Origin: JACCWM01 sp040393065
Lineage (GTDB): Bacteria > Myxococcota_A > Bradymonadia > Bradymonadales > Bradymonadaceae
DNA length: 64,000 bases
Direction: 5' to 3'
Assembly: GCA_040393065.1 (NCBI GenBank)
Contig: JBEBUW010000011.1
Span: forward strand, 1-64,000
In this document: positions 43,961 through 53,438 of the stretch, in pieces
Layout of the letters: each line of letters begins with the position of its first letter
How positions within the stretch are numbered: the first letter of the stretch is position 1
The notes under the pieces: generated by a model
The model's input: the letters and a program-made list of their open reading frames with translations, nothing else
Told to the model about the DNA's origin: nothing
Databases searched by the model: none
Position numbers and translations under genes: made by a program

Positions 43961-46900
43961 ATGAATAGAAGCTGGCGTGTGTGGGTGTGTTGTCTGGTGG
44001 TGGGCGTGCTGGTGGGTCTGGTTTGGAGCTGCCGGCCGGATCCTAAAAATATTACAGAGCAGCAGTTGGATGGGGCTGTGGACGAGGGGCAAAAGGAGGG
44101 GTCTGTGAAATTCACTGAGTCTGGCGTGACGTATATTGACCTTCGTGAGGCAGCTTCGAGCGGTTTGAAAGAGGAAGGCACGGGTGTGCTGCGCACAGTT
44201 GCGGCGAACGGTCTGGAAGAGGCTCGGCTGAAGGATATTTACAGGCGTTTGCCGGCGTTGGTGGCGGAGGAGGATGATGCGACGGAGTTTTTGCGCCGTG
44301 TTGGAACGAAGCCCCGGCCGCGGACGGGTGAGACGGTGGTGGGTGAGTTTCCGCCGGCCAGTGAGCGGGCAAAGCCGGTTGTGGATGTGCCGGCGGGGCC
44401 GCTTGAGGTGGTGCGCTTTCAGCCGGAAGGAGAGGTTGCGGGTGCGCCGCGGGTGAGTGTGACGTTTTCGCAGCCGATGGTGGCTGTGACGTCGCATGCG
44501 GAGACGGTGGCAAAGGGTGTGCCGGTGGAGCTGAATCCGCAGCCGGCGGGAACCTGGCGCTGGATCGGGACGAAGACGTTGCTGTTTGAGCCGAGCGCGG
44601 ATGCGTTTGCGATGGCAACGGAATATACGTTGCGTGTGCCGGCGGGAACGAAATCGGCGGTGAAAAATGGTGGGGTGCTGGCGAAGGATTTTGTGGGGAC
44701 GTTTGCGACGGCGCCGCTGGAGGTGGTGCGGATGTATCCGGAGGGTGGGCCATCCGGGTTGGAGCCGGTGATTTTTCTGGAGTTCAACCAGAAGGTTCAG
44801 AAAGAGGCGTTGTTAAAGCACGTGCAGGTCAGGATGAATGGCGCTGTGCAGGAGATTCGGCTGGCGCGTGCGGATGAGATTGAGGCGGATTCGGTGGTTT
44901 CGCGGCTGGTTCAGTCGGCAAAGGCAGAGAGCTGGCTTGCGATTCGGGCGAAAAAGGCATTTGAGCCGAAGCAGTCTATTGATGTGACGGTGATGAAAGG
45001 GGCGGTATCGGCGGAAGGGCCGCGGGTAACGGAGAAAGCTCAGACGCGGAAGTTCGCTACGTATGGTGATTTTCATCTGGTGCGCTCGCACTGTGGCTGG
45101 GCGGATGAATGTCGTCCGGAGGATGAATTTCAGTTGCAGTTTTCGAATCCACTGGATGTAGAGCAGGATCTGGATGCGTTGATTCAGATCGAGCCGGAAA
45201 TCAAAGATTTGACGATTGCGGGGTATTCTCAGCAACTCACGATCATGGGGCGTAAGCAGGGTCGGACCCGGTATACGGTTCGTGTTTCGGGAGCGTTGCA
45301 GGATTCTTTCGGGCAGAAGTTAGGGGAAGACAAGGAGGTCACGTTCGAGGTTGGTGAGTCGGAGCCTTATGTGTTGCAGGGCGATAGTCCGATGGTCGTG
45401 CTCGATCCGGCGGGTAAACCGACGTATTCGGTTTATACGATGAACTGGAAAGAAATTCGGGTGAAGGGTTATCGGGTAACGCCGGAGGACTGGCCGCAGT
45501 ATCTGGAGCATATGGCGTGGAATAGTAAGACGCCGATGCCGGGGATGCTGGTTTTTGAGAAGGTTATAGAGCCTCAGGGGGAGCCGGACCGGTTGACGGA
45601 AACGGTGATCGATTTGTTGCCGGCGCTTGGTCGTGATGGTCTGGGGCACATGGTGCTCGTGGTCGATCCGGCTAATTCTCGGGATGATGAGGAGGACAAT
45701 GACGACGATTATCGCAGAGGGTACTGGGAGCAGCCGGCCAAGTACTGGATTCAGTCGACGCGGATAGGACTGGATGGCTATGCCGACTCGAGTGGACTGC
45801 ATGTGTGGGCGACGTCGCTTGAGGACGGTACTGCGCTTGAGGGGGTGGAGATTGTCGTCGGCGGCCAGGGCTCTGTGGTGAAAACCGGGGCGAATGGTCT
45901 GGTGAGTGTGGCGGCAGAGCAGGTTGTGGAGAAGAAGGGGTATCTGCTGGCTAAAAAGGGGGCGGACACCGCGCTGCTGTCGGAAAATTTGTACGGGTAT
46001 AGAAGTGGCCTGGCGCACTGGCATTTGCCGCAGGTTCAAGATCAGGTGCGCTGGTACGTGCTTGATGATCGGAAGATGTATAAGCCGGGAGAGTCGGTAC
46101 GTATTAAGGGGTGGACGCGTTTGATTGAGGGCGGTCCTGCGGGTGACGTCGAGCTTGTGAAGGGGGCAAAGCAGGTCACGTTTGCGGTGAGGGATGCGCG
46201 TGGTGTTGAATTTGCGAAGGGCAAGGCCGCGGTGTCGGAAACGGGCGGATTTGATTTCAAGGTGGAGATTCCGGACGGAGCTAATCTTGGTTATGCGTAT
46301 GCTGAACTGGTGCTGGACAAGGGGCCGGAGTACTCGAATCGGCATACGCATGCGTTCCAGATTCAGGAGTTCCGCCGGCCGGAGTTTGAGGTTTCGGCGC
46401 ATGTTGAGGAAGGGCCTCATTTCCTGGGCGAGGATGTAAAAGCCAGTGTGGAGGCCGCTTATTTTGCGGGCGGTGCGCTGGGGGATGCGGCCGTTTCCTG
46501 GCAGGTGATTTCGCGTCAAGGGCGGTATGCGCCGCCGAATCGTAGTGAGTATGAGTTTGGTCGCTGGGTACCGTGGTGGTGGGGTGGTATTGCCAGTTAC
46601 GGGCGTCCGGGTGGCGAGGAAGTAAGCAACCTGGCGGGAAAAACGGATATGGCGGGTGAGCATACGATTGCGATGGGCTTTCGCTCGTTTGAGGAGCCGT
46701 TGCCGTTGTCTGTGGAGGCCGTGGCGGGTGTGCAGGATGTGAATCGGCAGACCTGGCAGGCGCGCACATCGTTGCTGGTGCATCCGGCGGATGTGTATGT
46801 GGGCTTGCGTGACGACGAGATGTTTGTGGAACAGGGCAAGCCGTTTGAGCTCGGTGTGATCGTCACAGATCTGGAGGGGCGTCTGGTTGCGGGACGTGAT

Positions 46901-49900
46901 GTTGAGGTGGTTTCGCACCGTTTGAAGTGGACGTATTCGCGGGGAGACTGGAAGCAGGAAGCGGTGGATGAGCAGCGTTGTGTGATTGTATCTAAAGAGG
47001 AAGAGACGCTGTGTAGTCTGAAGACGACGGAGGGTGGGACGTATCGCATTCGTGCGGTGGTTAAGGATGCGCAGGGACGCAAAAACCTGACGGAGCTGAC
47101 GCGCTGGGTTGCGGGCGGGGAGGATAAGCCGGCGCGTGGCGTTGAGGAAGAGGAGCTGTTGCTGATTGCGGATAAGCAGGAGTACGCGATTGGTGATGTG
47201 GCTGAGATTCTGGTTCAGGCGCCGTTTTATCCGGCGGAGGGTCTGGTGACGTATTCTCGTGACGGGATTGTTCGTCAGGAGCGGATTACGGTGGATAAGC
47301 CGGGGACGGTGGTGAAGGTGGAAATGCTGGAGGCGTATTTGCCGAATCTGCATGTGCGGATTGATCTGAACGGCGAGGCGCCGCGGCGCGATGCGGCGGG
47401 TAAGGTCGATGAGACGTTGCCGAAGCGGGTTGCTTTTGCGACCGGTCAGGTCAATCTCTCGCTGTCCAAGGAGACGCGTCGACTTGTGGTTGAAGTAACG
47501 CCGGGGGAGAAGGCGTCGTCGCCGGGCAGTCCGGCGGATGTCGAAGTGGTCGTGCGCGATCATGCGGGCGAGGCGGTTGCGGATAGTGATTTGCTGGTCT
47601 TTGTGGTGGATGAGGCGGTATTGGCGTTGTCGAATTATACGCTGGCTGATCCGCTGGAGGTTTTTTACGGGGACCGGGCAGACATTGTGAATGTGTATCG
47701 GAGTCGCGGTTATGTGTTGCTGGCCGATCCGGACACGATGGCGGCTATGGAGGGTGATGGGGATAGGTTTGAATCCGGGCATGGGGGCATGGCTGCGGGT
47801 GGTGGGGTGAGGGAAAAGCGTATGGCGATGGCAGCGCCGATCATGGAGTCGGCCGTGGCTATGGACAATGTGGCGGACGATGGCGGTGATGCGATTGCGC
47901 TGCGCGAGAATTTTGATGCGCTGGCGGCGTTTGAGCCGACGTTGCGCACGGATGCATCGGGTCGGGCGAAGATTTCGTTTCAATTGCCGGATAATCTGAC
48001 GCGTTATCGTGTGATGGCGGTTGCGTTTTCGGGCAAGCATGATTTTGGCACGGGCGAGTCGAATATGATTGCGCGTTTGCCGTTGATGGTGCGTGCTTCG
48101 GCGCCGCGGTTTTTGAATTTCGGGGATCAGTTTGAGTTGCCGGTCGTGGTGCAGAATCAGACGGACGCTGCGATGGAAGTCGATGTGGCGGTGCGTGGCA
48201 CGAACATTGCGTTTGTGGGCGGCGCATCGAAGACGGAAGCTGGTGCGAAAGTTACGGTTCCGGCGCAGGATCGGGTGGAAGTCCGGTTTAAGACGAAGAC
48301 CGAGAAGGCGGGCACGGCGCGTTTTCAGGTTGGTGTGAGTTCTGGAACGGGCGATGCGGCGGTGTCGGATGCGATGCAGTTTACGGTTCCGGTATGGACG
48401 CCGGCGACGACAGAGGCATTTGCGACGTATGGCGAAGTGGATACTTCGGACGTGGTTGTGCAGTCGGTTGTGATGCCAGGCGGTGTGTTTGAGCAGTTTG
48501 GTGGACTGGAGCTGACGACGTCTTCGACGGAGTTGCAGGCGCTGACGGATGCGTTCATTTCCTTGATGAATTATCCGTTCAATTTTGCGGAGCAGATTGC
48601 GTCGCGGATGCTGGCGATTGCTGCGTTGCGTGATGTGTTGACGGCTTTTGAGGCGGAAGGCATGCCTTCGAAGGAGGAAATTGCCGAGGCGATGGCGCGT
48701 GATCTGGAGATTCTGGAGCAGTTGCAGCATCGTGATGGCGGCTTTGGCTACTGGACGCGTGATGAGAAGTCGTATCCGTATGTGAGTGTGCATGTGGCGC
48801 ATGGCTTGCGGCGTGCAAAGAACATGGGGTTTGCGGTGCCGGAGCGGTTGCTGACGCGCTCGGAGCAATATCTGGAGAATATCGAGAAGCATGTTCCGGA
48901 GATCTATGGTCCGAAAGCGAAGAATGCGGTGGTGGCCTATGCGTTGTATGTGCGCGATGTGGGCGGCAAGCCGGATCTGGCGGCGACGCGGGCGTTGTTT
49001 GCGCGTGAGAATTTGGACGATCTGACGCTTGAGGCCAGGGGTTGGATTCTGGCGGTGCTGGCCAAAGATCCGCAGTTTGAGGCAGGGCGCAAAGTGATTT
49101 TGCGGGATTTGAACAATCGCGTGCAGGAGACGGCGGCGACGGCGCAGTTCGGGAGCGATTACGGGGATTCGGCCTGGTATATGCTGTACACGTCGCGGCG
49201 CACGGATGGTGTTTTGTTGGATGCGCTGATTGCGGCAAATCCGCAGAGTGATTTGATTCCGAAACTAGTGCGTGGGCTGCTGGCGCATCGCTCGAAAGGG
49301 CAGTGGGGGACGACGCAGGATAATGTGTTTGCGCTGCTGGCGTTGGAGCGGTACTTCAAGGTTTTTGAGAAGGAGACGCCTGATTTTGTGGCGAGCGCGT
49401 GGCTTGGCGAGCAGTTTGTGGGTGAGCAGCGGTTTAAGGGGCGGACGACGGAGCGGCAGCATGTGGATGTGCCGATGGCGTATCTGGCGGCTGAGCGTGA
49501 AGGCGGGCAAGATGGAGCGATAGATTTTGCGCTTCAGAAGGAAGGCAAAGGCCGGATGTATTATCGGTTGGGGATGCGTTATGCGCCGAAGAGTCTGGTT
49601 CTGGAGCCGGCGGATCATGGATTTGCGGTCGAGCGGGTGTATGAGGCTGTGGATCACCCCGAGGACGTCAAGCAGCGCAAGGACGGTGTGTGGGAAGTTC
49701 GTGCGGGTGCGCGGGTGAAGGTGACGGTGACGATGGCAACGCCGGCGCGTCGTTATCATGTGGCGCTGGTGGATATGTTGCCGGCTGGTTTTGAGCCGTT
49801 GAATCCGGCGCTTGCGGTGACGACGCTTCCGGCGGATGCGGGTGCTATGAACGGTGGCCGCGGTGGTTATAGCTGGTGGTGGGGGCCGTGGTACGAGCAT

Positions 49901-50086
49901 CAGAATCTGCGTGATGAGCGTGTGGAGGCGTTTTCGTCGCTGGTGTGGGGCGGCGTTCAGACTTACACGTATTATGCGCGTGCGACGACTCCGGGTGAGT
50001 TTGTGGTGCCGCCGGCGAAGGCCGAGGAGATGTATCATCCGGAGACGTTTGGCCGGAGCGGCAGCGACCGGGTGATTGTGAAATAA
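43961..50086 (+). CDS. Alpha-2-macroglobulin family lipoprotein without thioester
   Basis: A 2041-residue bacterial alpha-2-macroglobulin (YfhM/YfaS-type MG-domain protein). The signal ends in LVWSC, so it is a lipoprotein. The long chain of macroglobulin-like beta domains includes a bait/MG region (VRWYVLDDRKMYKPGESVRI; VEVVVRDHAGEAVADSDLLV). The thioester-domain site reads MNYPFNFAEQIASRM where thioester proteins have GCxEQ; the cysteine is absent, so no covalent trapping is expected. The C-terminal ~1400-2041 is the alpha-helical thioester-like domain (YVSVHVAHGLRRAKNMGFAV) and receptor-like end. The ATG at 43961 follows a ggag. It probably inhibits proteases at the cell surface. Confidence 0.9.
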   Translation: MNRSWRVWVCCLVVGVLVGLVWSCRPDPKNITEQQLDGAVDEGQKEGSVKFTESGVTYIDLREAASSGLKEEGTGVLRTVAANGLEEARLKDIYRRLPALVAEEDDATEFLRRVGTKPRPRTGETVVGEFPPASERAKPVVDVPAGPLEVVRFQPEGEVAGAPRVSVTFSQPMVAVTSHAETVAKGVPVELNPQPAGTWRWIGTKTLLFEPSADAFAMATEYTLRVPAGTKSAVKNGGVLAKDFVGTFATAPLEVVRMYPEGGPSGLEPVIFLEFNQKVQKEALLKHVQVRMNGAVQEIRLARADEIEADSVVSRLVQSAKAESWLAIRAKKAFEPKQSIDVTVMKGAVSAEGPRVTEKAQTRKFATYGDFHLVRSHCGWADECRPEDEFQLQFSNPLDVEQDLDALIQIEPEIKDLTIAGYSQQLTIMGRKQGRTRYTVRVSGALQDSFGQKLGEDKEVTFEVGESEPYVLQGDSPMVVLDPAGKPTYSVYTMNWKEIRVKGYRVTPEDWPQYLEHMAWNSKTPMPGMLVFEKVIEPQGEPDRLTETVIDLLPALGRDGLGHMVLVVDPANSRDDEEDNDDDYRRGYWEQPAKYWIQSTRIGLDGYADSSGLHVWATSLEDGTALEGVEIVVGGQGSVVKTGANGLVSVAAEQVVEKKGYLLAKKGADTALLSENLYGYRSGLAHWHLPQVQDQVRWYVLDDRKMYKPGESVRIKGWTRLIEGGPAGDVELVKGAKQVTFAVRDARGVEFAKGKAAVSETGGFDFKVEIPDGANLGYAYAELVLDKGPEYSNRHTHAFQIQEFRRPEFEVSAHVEEGPHFLGEDVKASVEAAYFAGGALGDAAVSWQVISRQGRYAPPNRSEYEFGRWVPWWWGGIASYGRPGGEEVSNLAGKTDMAGEHTIAMGFRSFEEPLPLSVEAVAGVQDVNRQTWQARTSLLVHPADVYVGLRDDEMFVEQGKPFELGVIVTDLEGRLVAGRDVEVVSHRLKWTYSRGDWKQEAVDEQRCVIVSKEEETLCSLKTTEGGTYRIRAVVKDAQGRKNLTELTRWVAGGEDKPARGVEEEELLLIADKQEYAIGDVAEILVQAPFYPAEGLVTYSRDGIVRQERITVDKPGTVVKVEMLEAYLPNLHVRIDLNGEAPRRDAAGKVDETLPKRVAFATGQVNLSLSKETRRLVVEVTPGEKASSPGSPADVEVVVRDHAGEAVADSDLLVFVVDEAVLALSNYTLADPLEVFYGDRADIVNVYRSRGYVLLADPDTMAAMEGDGDRFESGHGGMAAGGGVREKRMAMAAPIMESAVAMDNVADDGGDAIALRENFDALAAFEPTLRTDASGRAKISFQLPDNLTRYRVMAVAFSGKHDFGTGESNMIARLPLMVRASAPRFLNFGDQFELPVVVQNQTDAAMEVDVAVRGTNIAFVGGASKTEAGAKVTVPAQDRVEVRFKTKTEKAGTARFQVGVSSGTGDAAVSDAMQFTVPVWTPATTEAFATYGEVDTSDVVVQSVVMPGGVFEQFGGLELTTSSTELQALTDAFISLMNYPFNFAEQIASRMLAIAALRDVLTAFEAEGMPSKEEIAEAMARDLEILEQLQHRDGGFGYWTRDEKSYPYVSVHVAHGLRRAKNMGFAVPERLLTRSEQYLENIEKHVPEIYGPKAKNAVVAYALYVRDVGGKPDLAATRALFARENLDDLTLEARGWILAVLAKDPQFEAGRKVILRDLNNRVQETAATAQFGSDYGDSAWYMLYTSRRTDGVLLDALIAANPQSDLIPKLVRGLLAHRSKGQWGTTQDNVFALLALERYFKVFEKETPDFVASAWLGEQFVGEQRFKGRTTERQHVDVPMAYLAAEREGGQDGAIDFALQKEGKGRMYYRLGMRYAPKSLVLEPADHGFAVERVYEAVDHPEDVKQRKDGVWEVRAGARVKVTVTMATPARRYHVALVDMLPAGFEPLNPALAVTTLPADAGAMNGGRGGYSWWWGPWYEHQNLRDERVEAFSSLVWGGVQTYTYYARATTPGEFVVPPAKAEEMYHPETFGRSGSDRVIVK

Positions 50087-50105
50087 ACGAGCAAGCGAGC
50101 GATTT

Positions 50106-50675
50106 ATGCGGCAAAGGAGTTGGCTGACGGGATTGGTGCTGGGCCTGTGTCTGGGGGGACTGGGCGGCGCCATTCTGAGCACGGCGGTTGTGGCGCGGGC
50201 TGATAACCAGGACGGTGAGCGGGTGCGCGTGGTTCATGACACGCGCGCCGTTCACAAGATCGATCCGGAAGGTCTGGTGCGGGCGGTGCTGCTGGCGCGC
50301 GGGCAGAATGCGTATGTGGGTAAGCTGGTCTTGCAGGCTCAGGCGCAGGTGCCGCCGCGGCGCAGTTCAACGGAAGAGTATCTGTACATCATTGATGGGA
50401 GCAGTGTGATGACGGTGAACGGCCAGAGTTATATCATCGGGCCGAACATGGCGGTGTATATTCCGGCGGGCGGCGAGGTGAGTTTTATTGTGGGGAGTGA
50501 GCCGCTGGTGGCGGTACAGGTGTTTGCGGGGCCGGAGCCGGCGGGGATTTACAACGATTGGAAGTCGTATGATGCGTCGGTGCCGGAACGGCCGCGGCGC
50601 AAGAGGCGGGTGCCGCAGAAGCAGTCGATGTTGGGGGACGGCGGCGGTCCTAAATCGACGATTGCTGTGCCGTAG
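50106..50675 (+). CDS. Exported cupin-domain protein
   Basis: A 189-residue protein with an N-terminal membrane/signal segment (WLTGLVLGLCLGGLGGAILS) and a single cupin barrel at about 60-150 (VPPRRSSTEEYLYIIDGSSV; YIIGPNMAVYIPAGGEVSFI; VAVQVFAGPEP). The typical metal-binding HxH is missing, so a catalytic role is uncertain. The gene starts 19 bp after the macroglobulin stop and may be cotranscribed. The last 12 codons (GGGPKSTIAVP) are provided by a copy of the palindromic dispersed repeat, which has replaced the original 3' end of the gene; this tail is unlikely to be functional. Confidence 0.75.
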   Translation: MRQRSWLTGLVLGLCLGGLGGAILSTAVVARADNQDGERVRVVHDTRAVHKIDPEGLVRAVLLARGQNAYVGKLVLQAQAQVPPRRSSTEEYLYIIDGSSVMTVNGQSYIIGPNMAVYIPAGGEVSFIVGSEPLVAVQVFAGPEPAGIYNDWKSYDASVPERPRRKRRVPQKQSMLGDGGGPKSTIAVP

Positions 50676-50682
50676 ACGTTGG
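50641..50682. repeat. Internally deleted copy of palindromic element
   Basis: Starts gcggcggtcctaaatcgacg like the full copies and ends gccgtagacgttggg like their right flank, but lacks the middle ~60 bp. It overlaps the end of the cupin gene and supplies its stop codon. Confidence 0.65.
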
Positions 50683-50687
50683 GAAGA

Positions 50688-50770
50688 AAAGGCACGGCAA
50701 AGGCAAGAAAGACAAAGGTAACAGGCGCAAATTGTCGCGAAGGAAAGCAAAGGTAAGGGAAAGAAAGTCA
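50688..50770. repeat. Purine-rich repeat copy
   Basis: aaaggcacggcaaaggcaag... ggcgcaaattgtcgcgaagg is a diverged copy of the purine-rich family. It lies between the cupin and the next lipoprotein gene. Confidence 0.5.
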
Positions 50771-50816
50771 AAGGTTTGTGGACGTTACGGAATGTTGTTT
50801 TTTTGAGGAGAGAAAG

Positions 50817-51455
50817 ATGATGGAGCGTTTTGTGGGTGTATTGGGTCGTCGGGGATTGATGTTGTTGGTGTTGGCATTGGTTGCGATGCTGGCAGGTGCG
50901 TGCGGTTCTTCAGATAATGACAAGGGCGGAGGAAATAATAGTGGCGAGAACAGCCGGGATACGGGAGGCAGCGGTACGGATGATGCGGGTGGTACGGATG
51001 ATGAGGAAGATGGCAGCGGAGAGGGGTTGAGGGGGACGTTTGATTTTGGTGTGTCGGGCGCTCTTGAGGGGACGTTGCGGGCAGGGAAAACAGGGGGCGG
51101 ATATTTCCAGCTTGATAAGGAGAGTAATTATTGTGCGCTGGCGTTTTCTGCGCAGGATGTTGAGGGAGAGCAGTCGAATATGATGGTGTATGTCACGGGC
51201 TCGGAGTGTCCGGGCGTGGGGACGTATCCGGTGACGGAGAATTCGGAAGCGGCGGCCGATGGAGATACCTGGGTTATGTTGTCGACGGATCGTTCGGGGA
51301 CGGCCGCGGTGTATTTTTCGGAGTCGGGGACTCTGGAGATCGTGGAGCGTACGGACAAAAAGATTGTGGGGACATTGACGGGAACGCTTTTGGGCGTGAT
51401 CGATCCGGCGCCGGTAGAGATTTTGGGGAATTTTGAAGTGTTTTCGGCCGAGTAG
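50817..51455 (+). CDS. Lipoprotein of unknown function
   Basis: A 212-residue lipoprotein whose signal ends in LAGAC. A low-complexity, glycine/aspartate-rich linker follows (NDKGGGNNSGENSRDTGGSG), then a beta-rich domain of about 130 residues (GYFQLDKESNYCALAFSAQD; YVTGSECPGVGTYPVTENSE) with several cysteines. No family recognised. ATG ATG at 50817 has a strong gaggagag ribosome-binding site; a longer frame starting upstream lacks this. A bidirectional terminator follows. Confidence 0.65.
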   Translation: MMERFVGVLGRRGLMLLVLALVAMLAGACGSSDNDKGGGNNSGENSRDTGGSGTDDAGGTDDEEDGSGEGLRGTFDFGVSGALEGTLRAGKTGGGYFQLDKESNYCALAFSAQDVEGEQSNMMVYVTGSECPGVGTYPVTENSEAAADGDTWVMLSTDRSGTAAVYFSESGTLEIVERTDKKIVGTLTGTLLGVIDPAPVEILGNFEVFSAE

Positions 51456-51499
51456 GATGGAGGGGATTTGAGCGGGGATCGGGGGGCTTGTGAAAAAAA

Positions 51500-51529
51500 C
51501 TCCGGAGAGGTTTTCTCCGGAGATTTTTT
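51500..51529. terminator. Bidirectional hairpin terminator
   Basis: CTCCGGAGA (51500-51508) pairs with TCTCCGGAG (51514-51522), preceded by a run of As (tgaaaaaaa) and followed by attttttg. It therefore works on both strands, ending the lipoprotein gene (+) and the metG-HEAT-tatD operon (-). A 15-bp direct repeat of gtttcttgggtctttt-like sequence follows. Confidence 0.85.
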
Positions 51530-51569
51530 GTTTCTTGGGTCTTTTGTTTCTTGGGTCTGGGGATAGAAA

Positions 51570-52346
51570 TCAGGGCCAGTTGAAGAGGCGGGCGGCGTTG
51601 TCCCAGACGATTTTGGCGAGTTCTTGGAGGGGGATGTTGCGGGCCTGGGCGATTTTTTCGGCGGTGTGGCGGACGTAGGCGGGCTGGTTGGTTTTGCCTC
51701 GGAAGGGAATGGGCGCGAGGTAGGGGGAATCGGTTTCGAAGAGGATGCGGTCTTCGGGGATGCGGGCGGCGATGTCGAGGAGGTCGGCGCCGTTTTTGAA
51801 GGTGACGATGCCGGAGAAGGAGATGTGGAAGCCTTGTTCGATGGCTTGTTCGGCGAACTCCGGGGAGCCGGTGAAGCAGTGGATGATGCCGGAGGTGCAG
51901 TTTTCTTCGCGGATGAGGCGCATGGTGTCTTCGTCGGCGTCGCGGCTGTGGACGACGATAGGCTTCTGGTGCTTGTTGGCCATCTGGAGGAACTGGCGAA
52001 AGACGTGGTGCTGGGTTTCTCTGGGGGCGTAGTCGTAGTGGTAATCGAGGCCGGCTTCGCCGATGGCAACGACTTCGGGCAGGTGGGCGAACTCCTGGTC
52101 GATGGTGGCGATGATTTCGGGGGTGGCCATGGAGGCATCGTGGGGATGGATGCCGGCGGTGCAGCGGATCCTATCGGGATGCTGGCGGGCGATGTTGAGG
52201 GCGCGGTAGTTGGAGTCGAGGCCGCGGCTTGCGCCGATGGCGATGATGCGGGTGATGTCGGCATCGCGGGCGGTTTGGAGGACTTCGGGGAGGTTTTCGT
52301 GAAGGGCGGGAAAGTCGAGGTGTGCGTGTGTGTCGATGAGTTTCAT
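51570..52346 (-). CDS. tatD: TatD-family metal-dependent hydrolase
   Basis: A 258-residue TatD/YcfH-type hydrolase, a TIM-barrel enzyme with 3'-5' DNase activity in characterised members. IDTHAHLDF is the first metal motif; GIHPHDA, IGEAGLDYHYD, VVHSRDAD and GIIHCFTGS are the next ones; FETDSPYLAPIPFRGKTNQP is the last. All metal residues look intact. It is the third gene of a metG-HEAT-tatD operon, starting 6 bp after the HEAT gene. The metG-tatD neighbourhood is common in bacteria. Confidence 0.93.
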   Translation of the reverse strand: MKLIDTHAHLDFPALHENLPEVLQTARDADITRIIAIGASRGLDSNYRALNIARQHPDRIRCTAGIHPHDASMATPEIIATIDQEFAHLPEVVAIGEAGLDYHYDYAPRETQHHVFRQFLQMANKHQKPIVVHSRDADEDTMRLIREENCTSGIIHCFTGSPEFAEQAIEQGFHISFSGIVTFKNGADLLDIAARIPEDRILFETDSPYLAPIPFRGKTNQPAYVRHTAEKIAQARNIPLQELAKIVWDNAARLFNWP

Positions 52347-52352
52347 TGTTAA

Positions 52353-53438
52353 TCAGGGAGTTTGGGTGAGGTGTCGGGCAAGTTCTTGGATTTCTGAATC
52401 GGGGTGTTGGTTGGCTATTTGATGGATGTGGTCGAGGGTTTCGGGGGTGTTGAAGTCTTTGAGAGCGAGCAGGGCTGTGTCGGCGTGGTAGTCGGTGGAG
52501 TGCGCTAGCTGGATGATGTGTGGGATGTGTTCGGTGAGGCCGAGGCGTGCGACCTGACGGATGGCGTAGCCGCGGGCGTCTTTGCGGCGGCTTTGGAGGG
52601 CGCTGGCGAGGGCCTGGCGGCCGCGTTCGTGGCCGAGTTCGACGAGTGCGGCGGCGACGCCGACGCGCAGGATGGGGTGGGTCATGCGTCGGTCGAGGGT
52701 TTTGATGAGGGCGTCGGTGGCCTGGGTGGCGTTCAGGTAGGCAAGTGCGTGGGCGGCGGCGGCGAGTGTGCGTTCGTCTTTCAGGGCTTTGATAAGCTCG
52801 GGGATGAGGTCGTCGGGTGTGTGGAGGGACTGGTCCCGGGCGTTGGCTAGGAGTTCGGCGAGGGCTAGCGAGAGGGCGAGTCGGATGGATCGGGGGATGT
52901 TCTGGCGCGCCTGTGTGATGTCGGGGATGAGTTGTTGCCAGTCTCGGGCTGCTGCGATCTGGGCGGCGATGATGGCGATTTCGGGGTCGGTGTCGTGGAG
53001 GCGTTCGGCGACGAGCGTGGTGAGGTCGGCATCCTGGACGGCGGGCGATTCGTTGAGGGCGACGAGTGCGTGATAGCGCAGGTCGGCTTCGGGGGCGCGG
53101 GCGAGTTGGAGCAGAAGTGTGGCGATTTGAGGATCTGGCGAGGATTTGAGGGCCAGACAGGCGGCGGCGCGGGCGCGGGTCGGGGATTGTGGATCGGTGG
53201 CGAACTCCGCGATGATTTTTGCCAGAGGTGCGGACAGATCCAGGCTCAGAGCGTCGGCAGCCAGGTGACGGATGGGTAGGTAGGGATCGTCGAGGGCGGT
53301 GAGAAGTTGCGCTTCGAGATCGGTGTGGAAGTCTGGCTCGGCCGCTCGATCGGGCAAGCGCGCGCGCTGGTTGAGCATGAGGTGTAGCTCAGCCAGGCGC
53401 GCTTCGGAGTTGAGGATGGAGGTGAGTTGGATGGTCAC
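52353..53438 (-). CDS. HEAT-repeat protein
   Basis: A 361-residue all-helical protein composed of HEAT-like repeats: YLPIRHLAADALSLDLSAPL, SPTRARAAACLALKSSPDPQ, ADLRYHALVALNESPAVQDA, and MTHPILRVGVAAALVELGHE are typical units of about 32-35 residues, giving roughly ten repeats. It has no signal peptide or catalytic motif, so it is probably a scaffold or regulatory protein. Its start overlaps the metG stop by 4 bp (ATGA-type coupling), and tatD follows at once. Placing an uncharacterised HEAT protein inside a conserved metG-tatD pair is unusual. Confidence 0.8.
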   Translation of the reverse strand: MTIQLTSILNSEARLAELHLMLNQRARLPDRAAEPDFHTDLEAQLLTALDDPYLPIRHLAADALSLDLSAPLAKIIAEFATDPQSPTRARAAACLALKSSPDPQIATLLLQLARAPEADLRYHALVALNESPAVQDADLTTLVAERLHDTDPEIAIIAAQIAAARDWQQLIPDITQARQNIPRSIRLALSLALAELLANARDQSLHTPDDLIPELIKALKDERTLAAAAHALAYLNATQATDALIKTLDRRMTHPILRVGVAAALVELGHERGRQALASALQSRRKDARGYAIRQVARLGLTEHIPHIIQLAHSTDYHADTALLALKDFNTPETLDHIHQIANQHPDSEIQELARHLTQTP

